Source: DATCLA01 sp036564195 (GTDB lineage Bacteria; Bacillota; UBA4882; UBA8346). From it: a stretch of DNA of 6,975 nucleotides. Below the pieces are notes generated by a model that saw only the letters and a program-made list of their open reading frames with translations, was not told the DNA's origin and did no database searches. The stretch spans positions 1 to 6,975 of the forward strand of contig DATCLA010000118.1 in assembly GCA_036564195.1 (NCBI GenBank), given 5' to 3'. Positions within the stretch are counted from its first letter, which is position 1. Every line of letters begins with the position of its first letter. Below are positions 5,072-6,975 of the stretch, one piece after another. Both the position numbers and the translations under genes were made by a program.

Positions 5072-6125
5072 TTCTTTTTTATCCATTGCAATCTCTAAAA
5101 CTTACCCTGAATTTTTATTGCAGACTAACTTAACGGTAGAAAAAGGGGAATTTTTTTCCTTACTTGGTCCCAGCGGTTGCGGGAAAACTACTTTATTACG
5201 CCTGATCGCCGGTTTGGAACAACCCGACCAGGGCAACATCAGCTTAAAAGGAGTGGACATCACCCGGCTGCCGCCGGGCCAGCGTCGGATCGGCTTGGTC
5301 TTTCAGGATTACGCCTTATTTCCGCACTTAAATGTCAGCGCTAATATTGGGTATGGCTTGAAAAACGGCAGAATGTCATCGGTTGAATCCAAGAAACGCG
5401 TTGGCGAATTGCTGGAATTGTTTGAACTGACTAACCTGGCCCAACGGCCGGTACAACAGCTTTCCGGCGGTGAGCAACAACGGGTGGCTATCGCCCGGGC
5501 TTTAGCACCCCAACCGGAACTCCTTTTACTGGATGAACCCTTTTCTGCGCTGGACTACGCCTTACGGCGCCGCCTGCGTCGGGATTTACTCCAATATCAA
5601 CGGTTACTAGGGATTACTACTATCTTTGTCTCCCACCACCAGGAGGAGGCTTTGGCAATTTCCGACCGGATTGGCCTGATGCAGGATGGTAAAATCCTAC
5701 AAACCGGTACGCCGACTGCAGTCTATCAAGACCCGGTGAACCGGTTTGCCTGCGAATTTTTAGGGGAAGCCAACCTGATTCCGTGCCGAGTTATTGACCG
5801 AAGTGCCTCCGGTAGCTACCGGATTGAGTGGGCTGAAGGATTCGGTTTTAATTATCCGGCCGGTAAACAAAAGCTAGCTAACTCCCGATATACCCTAATG
5901 GTCCGAACTGAAGACGTTTTACTAAGTGATTCAACGGAGCAAGGCTTGATCGGAACAGTAACCGCTTGCGAATACCTGGGTCCCGCAACCCGTTTGGAAG
6001 TCCGGGTTAACGGGATAACCTTCAAAATCTTATCCGGTAAGGCTGCAGCGAAGCTGAAACCAGGCGATGCGGCGCGAATCAGCTTTGCCTGGGATCAAGT
6101 GCGCTTTCTGCCGGCTGATTTTTAG
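5061..6125 (+). CDS. thiQ: Thiamine ABC transporter ATPase with C-terminal TOBE-like domain
   Basis: The 354-residue ATP-hydrolysing subunit that powers the importer from the cytoplasmic side. All nucleotide-binding motifs are intact: Walker A GPSGCGKT (36-43), Q-loop Q82 in VFQDYALFPH, signature LSGGEQQ (134-140), Walker B LLLLDEP (154-160) with E159, D-loop SALD (162-165) and switch histidine H192 in VSHHQEEA. After about residue 235 it has an extra region ending in a TOBE-like fold (about 294-353, GLIGTVTACEYLGPATRLEV onward), as in PotA or FbpC. Escherichia coli ThiQ, at about 230 residues, lacks this. It overlaps the end of thiP by 11 bases. By sequence alone it could be called a spermidine- or iron-type ATPase; the thiamine call rests on the operon and riboswitch. 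Confidence 0.92.
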   Translation: MDADSFLSIAISKTYPEFLLQTNLTVEKGEFFSLLGPSGCGKTTLLRLIAGLEQPDQGNISLKGVDITRLPPGQRRIGLVFQDYALFPHLNVSANIGYGLKNGRMSSVESKKRVGELLELFELTNLAQRPVQQLSGGEQQRVAIARALAPQPELLLLDEPFSALDYALRRRLRRDLLQYQRLLGITTIFVSHHQEEALAISDRIGLMQDGKILQTGTPTAVYQDPVNRFACEFLGEANLIPCRVIDRSASGSYRIEWAEGFGFNYPAGKQKLANSRYTLMVRTEDVLLSDSTEQGLIGTVTACEYLGPATRLEVRVNGITFKILSGKAAAKLKPGDAARISFAWDQVRFLPADF

Positions 6126-6167
6126 TTAGGTAGCACTAACAGTGGTAAAGTTGATGTAATTTCCATC

Positions 6168-6184
6168 TTATTCTGGTAGAATAA
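6168..6184 (+). promoter_or_regulatory. Palindrome over a putative extended -10 promoter
   Basis: TTATTCT (6168-6174) and AGAATAA (6178-6184) form a perfect 7-bp inverted repeat around GGT. The same bases contain an extended -10, TGG-TAGAAT (6174-6182). The nearest -35-like hexamer is TTGATG (6151-6156), 20 bases away, so the promoter leans on the TGn element. The palindrome could be an operator whose binding would block the promoter. Just upstream, GTTAG (6125-6129) and CTAAC (6136-6140) form a small hairpin at the end of thiQ, with no T-run. Confidence 0.45.
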
Positions 6185-6251
6185 TGTTATAAAGCAAAGT
6201 TAAACAGAACAAAAAAGAAGCTTCGGTTAATAATCCAAGAGGTGATGCTTG

Positions 6252-6794
6252 ATGTACTTTACAACCGAGGGTTCGGACAACACAGTTCAAACCGTGGAAT
6301 TGGCAATTAAGACTGCCCGGGAACGCAATATCAAACACATTGTGGTTGCGACGAATACCGGCGCTACCGCCCGACTTTTAAAAAACTGTACGGGGCTCCA
6401 GATAGTCTGTGTCACTCACGCTAATGGGACGCGGAAAAGCGGCGAAAACGAACTGACCGCAGAGATGCGGGCGGAGTTGCTTAATTGCGGTATGCAGGTA
6501 TTAACCACAACTCATGTTTTAAGTGGCGCTGAACGGGGGATCAGTAGGAAGTTTGGCGGAATTAACCCGGTGGAACTGATGGCCCATACTTTGCGGATGT
6601 TCGGTCAAGGTACCAAAGTAGGGGTGGAAATAGCGGTAATGGCTTTGGATGCAGGGTTAATCCCCTTTGGCCAGCCGGTAATTGCAATTGGCGGAACCGG
6701 CCGGGGTGCGGACACCGCCTTAATCCTTACGCCAGCTCATGCCAATAATATTTTTGACACCCGGATTCATGAAGTGATCTGTAAACCGGTTTGA
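6252..6794 (+). CDS. Free-standing pyruvate kinase alpha/beta-domain-like protein
   Basis: A 180-residue protein corresponding to the C-terminal (PK_C, alpha/beta) domain of pyruvate kinase without the catalytic barrel. It matches a widespread family of stand-alone proteins in Clostridia and archaea. Conserved stretches visible are KHIVVATNTGATA (28-40), CVTHANG (53-59), LTTTHVLSGAERGISRKFGG (84-103), EIAVMALDAGLIPFG (126-140), GGTGRGADTA (147-156) and PAHANNIFDTR (161-171). In pyruvate kinase this domain binds allosteric effectors, so a nucleotide- or sugar-phosphate-binding role is plausible, but no reaction is known to me. ATG at 6252 is preferred: AGAGGTG (6239-6244) lies 7 bases upstream, and the in-frame TTG at 6249 would be only 4 bases away. 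It has its own promoter-like region and terminator and is likely monocistronic. Confidence 0.9.
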   Translation: MYFTTEGSDNTVQTVELAIKTARERNIKHIVVATNTGATARLLKNCTGLQIVCVTHANGTRKSGENELTAEMRAELLNCGMQVLTTTHVLSGAERGISRKFGGINPVELMAHTLRMFGQGTKVGVEIAVMALDAGLIPFGQPVIAIGGTGRGADTALILTPAHANNIFDTRIHEVICKPV

Positions 6795-6857
6795 CAATAT
6801 TTTGATACTTCAAATACTTTATGCAGTTAGCCAGAGTACAATCCCAATTTAATTGAC

Positions 6858-6900
6858 AGGCATGGCAAGTCGGAAGCATAAGAACTATTGCCATGCCTTT
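6858..6900 (+). terminator. Hairpin terminator after the PK_C-like gene
   Basis: AGGCATGGCAA (6858-6868) and TTGCCATGCCT (6888-6898) form a perfect 11-bp stem around a 19-base loop. T residues follow (6898-6900), then an A/T-only stretch. The loop is long and the T-run broken, so it is a less standard terminator, and the stem could also stabilise the mRNA end. The 63 bases between the stop codon and the stem show nothing else. Confidence 0.65.
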
Positions 6901-6929
6901 AAATATCTTTAAATATTTTAAATATTTTG
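6898..6929. repeat. Three phased AAATAT repeats
   Basis: AAATAT occurs at 6901-6906, 6911-6916 and 6920-6925, each preceded by TT or TTT, with 10 and 9 bases between starts. This is close to one helical turn and could give bent DNA or act as an upstream element for a promoter beyond the window. The last 45 bases (6931-6975) hold no feature I can support. Confidence 0.5.
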
Positions 6930-6975
6930 TAATCTTTCCCTCGCTGTATCGTTTAAAGAAGGGGCCGGGCTAAAC

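Noticed and set aside
5061..6125. Calling the ATPase a spermidine/putrescine (PotA) or iron (FbpC) transporter subunit
   Set aside because: The TOBE-like domain gives that resemblance, but the TPP riboswitch, a ThiB-type receptor and the fused ThiP-type permease in one overlapping operon point to thiamine.
6125..6140. GTTAG/CTAAC hairpin at the thiQ stop codon as a terminator
   Set aside because: The stem is only 5 bp and no T-run follows, so termination there is not supported; the thiamine operon may read on toward the PK_C-like gene.
1..6975. CRISPR arrays, insertion sequences, phage genes, tRNA or rRNA genes
   Set aside because: No regularly spaced repeats with unique spacers, no transposase or integrase motifs, no terminal repeats with target duplications and no structural RNA other than the TPP element were seen.

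Overview
The window reads as an ordinary chromosomal stretch of a low-to-moderate GC bacterium, most likely an anaerobic, Clostridia-like Firmicute. This is an inference from strong AGGAGG-type ribosome binding sites, extended -10 (TGn) promoters, a TPP riboswitch that ends in an intrinsic terminator, a lipoprotein-type solute-binding protein, and a free-standing pyruvate kinase C-terminal-like protein of the kind common in Clostridia and archaea. No phage, insertion sequence, CRISPR, tRNA or rRNA sequence was seen. All six or seven convincing genes are on the + strand.

Layout. (1) 33-470: a two-CBS-domain protein, closed by a perfect intrinsic terminator (485-510). (2) 511-755: a noncoding gap with a plausible extended -10 promoter (653-681) and an 8-bp hairpin (695-734). 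It leads to a two-gene unit: a DUF2161-type PD-(D/E)xK protein (756-1514) and, 8 bp later, a histidine phosphatase (1523-2170). (3) 2171-2403: an extended -10 promoter, a TPP riboswitch with its conserved core intact, and a 9-bp terminator hairpin with a U-run. (4) 2404-6125: a tightly overlapping three-gene thiamine ABC importer: lipoprotein ThiB, fused two-domain permease ThiP, and ATPase ThiQ. (5) 6126-6251: a short gap with a palindrome lying over a putative extended -10. (6) 6252-6794: a free-standing pyruvate kinase alpha/beta-like protein, followed by an 11-bp hairpin and three AAATAT repeats spaced about one helical turn apart.

How it works together. The best supported system is thiamine uptake. 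When TPP is scarce, the leader RNA should be read through and thiBPQ expressed. When TPP is plentiful, the aptamer should fold and let the terminator form. The sequence AACCCTT occurs both in the aptamer's P2 3' strand and in the terminator's 5' arm, which suggests a concrete switching mechanism. The transporter itself has features unlike the enterobacterial ThiBPQ: ThiQ carries an extra C-terminal TOBE-like domain, and two ThiB positions usually associated with the binding pocket are changed. The remaining genes (CBS protein, DUF2161/phosphatase pair, PK_C-like protein) have recognisable folds but no assignable substrate. I see no clear evidence of a wholly new multi-gene system; the points worth checking are listed as findings.
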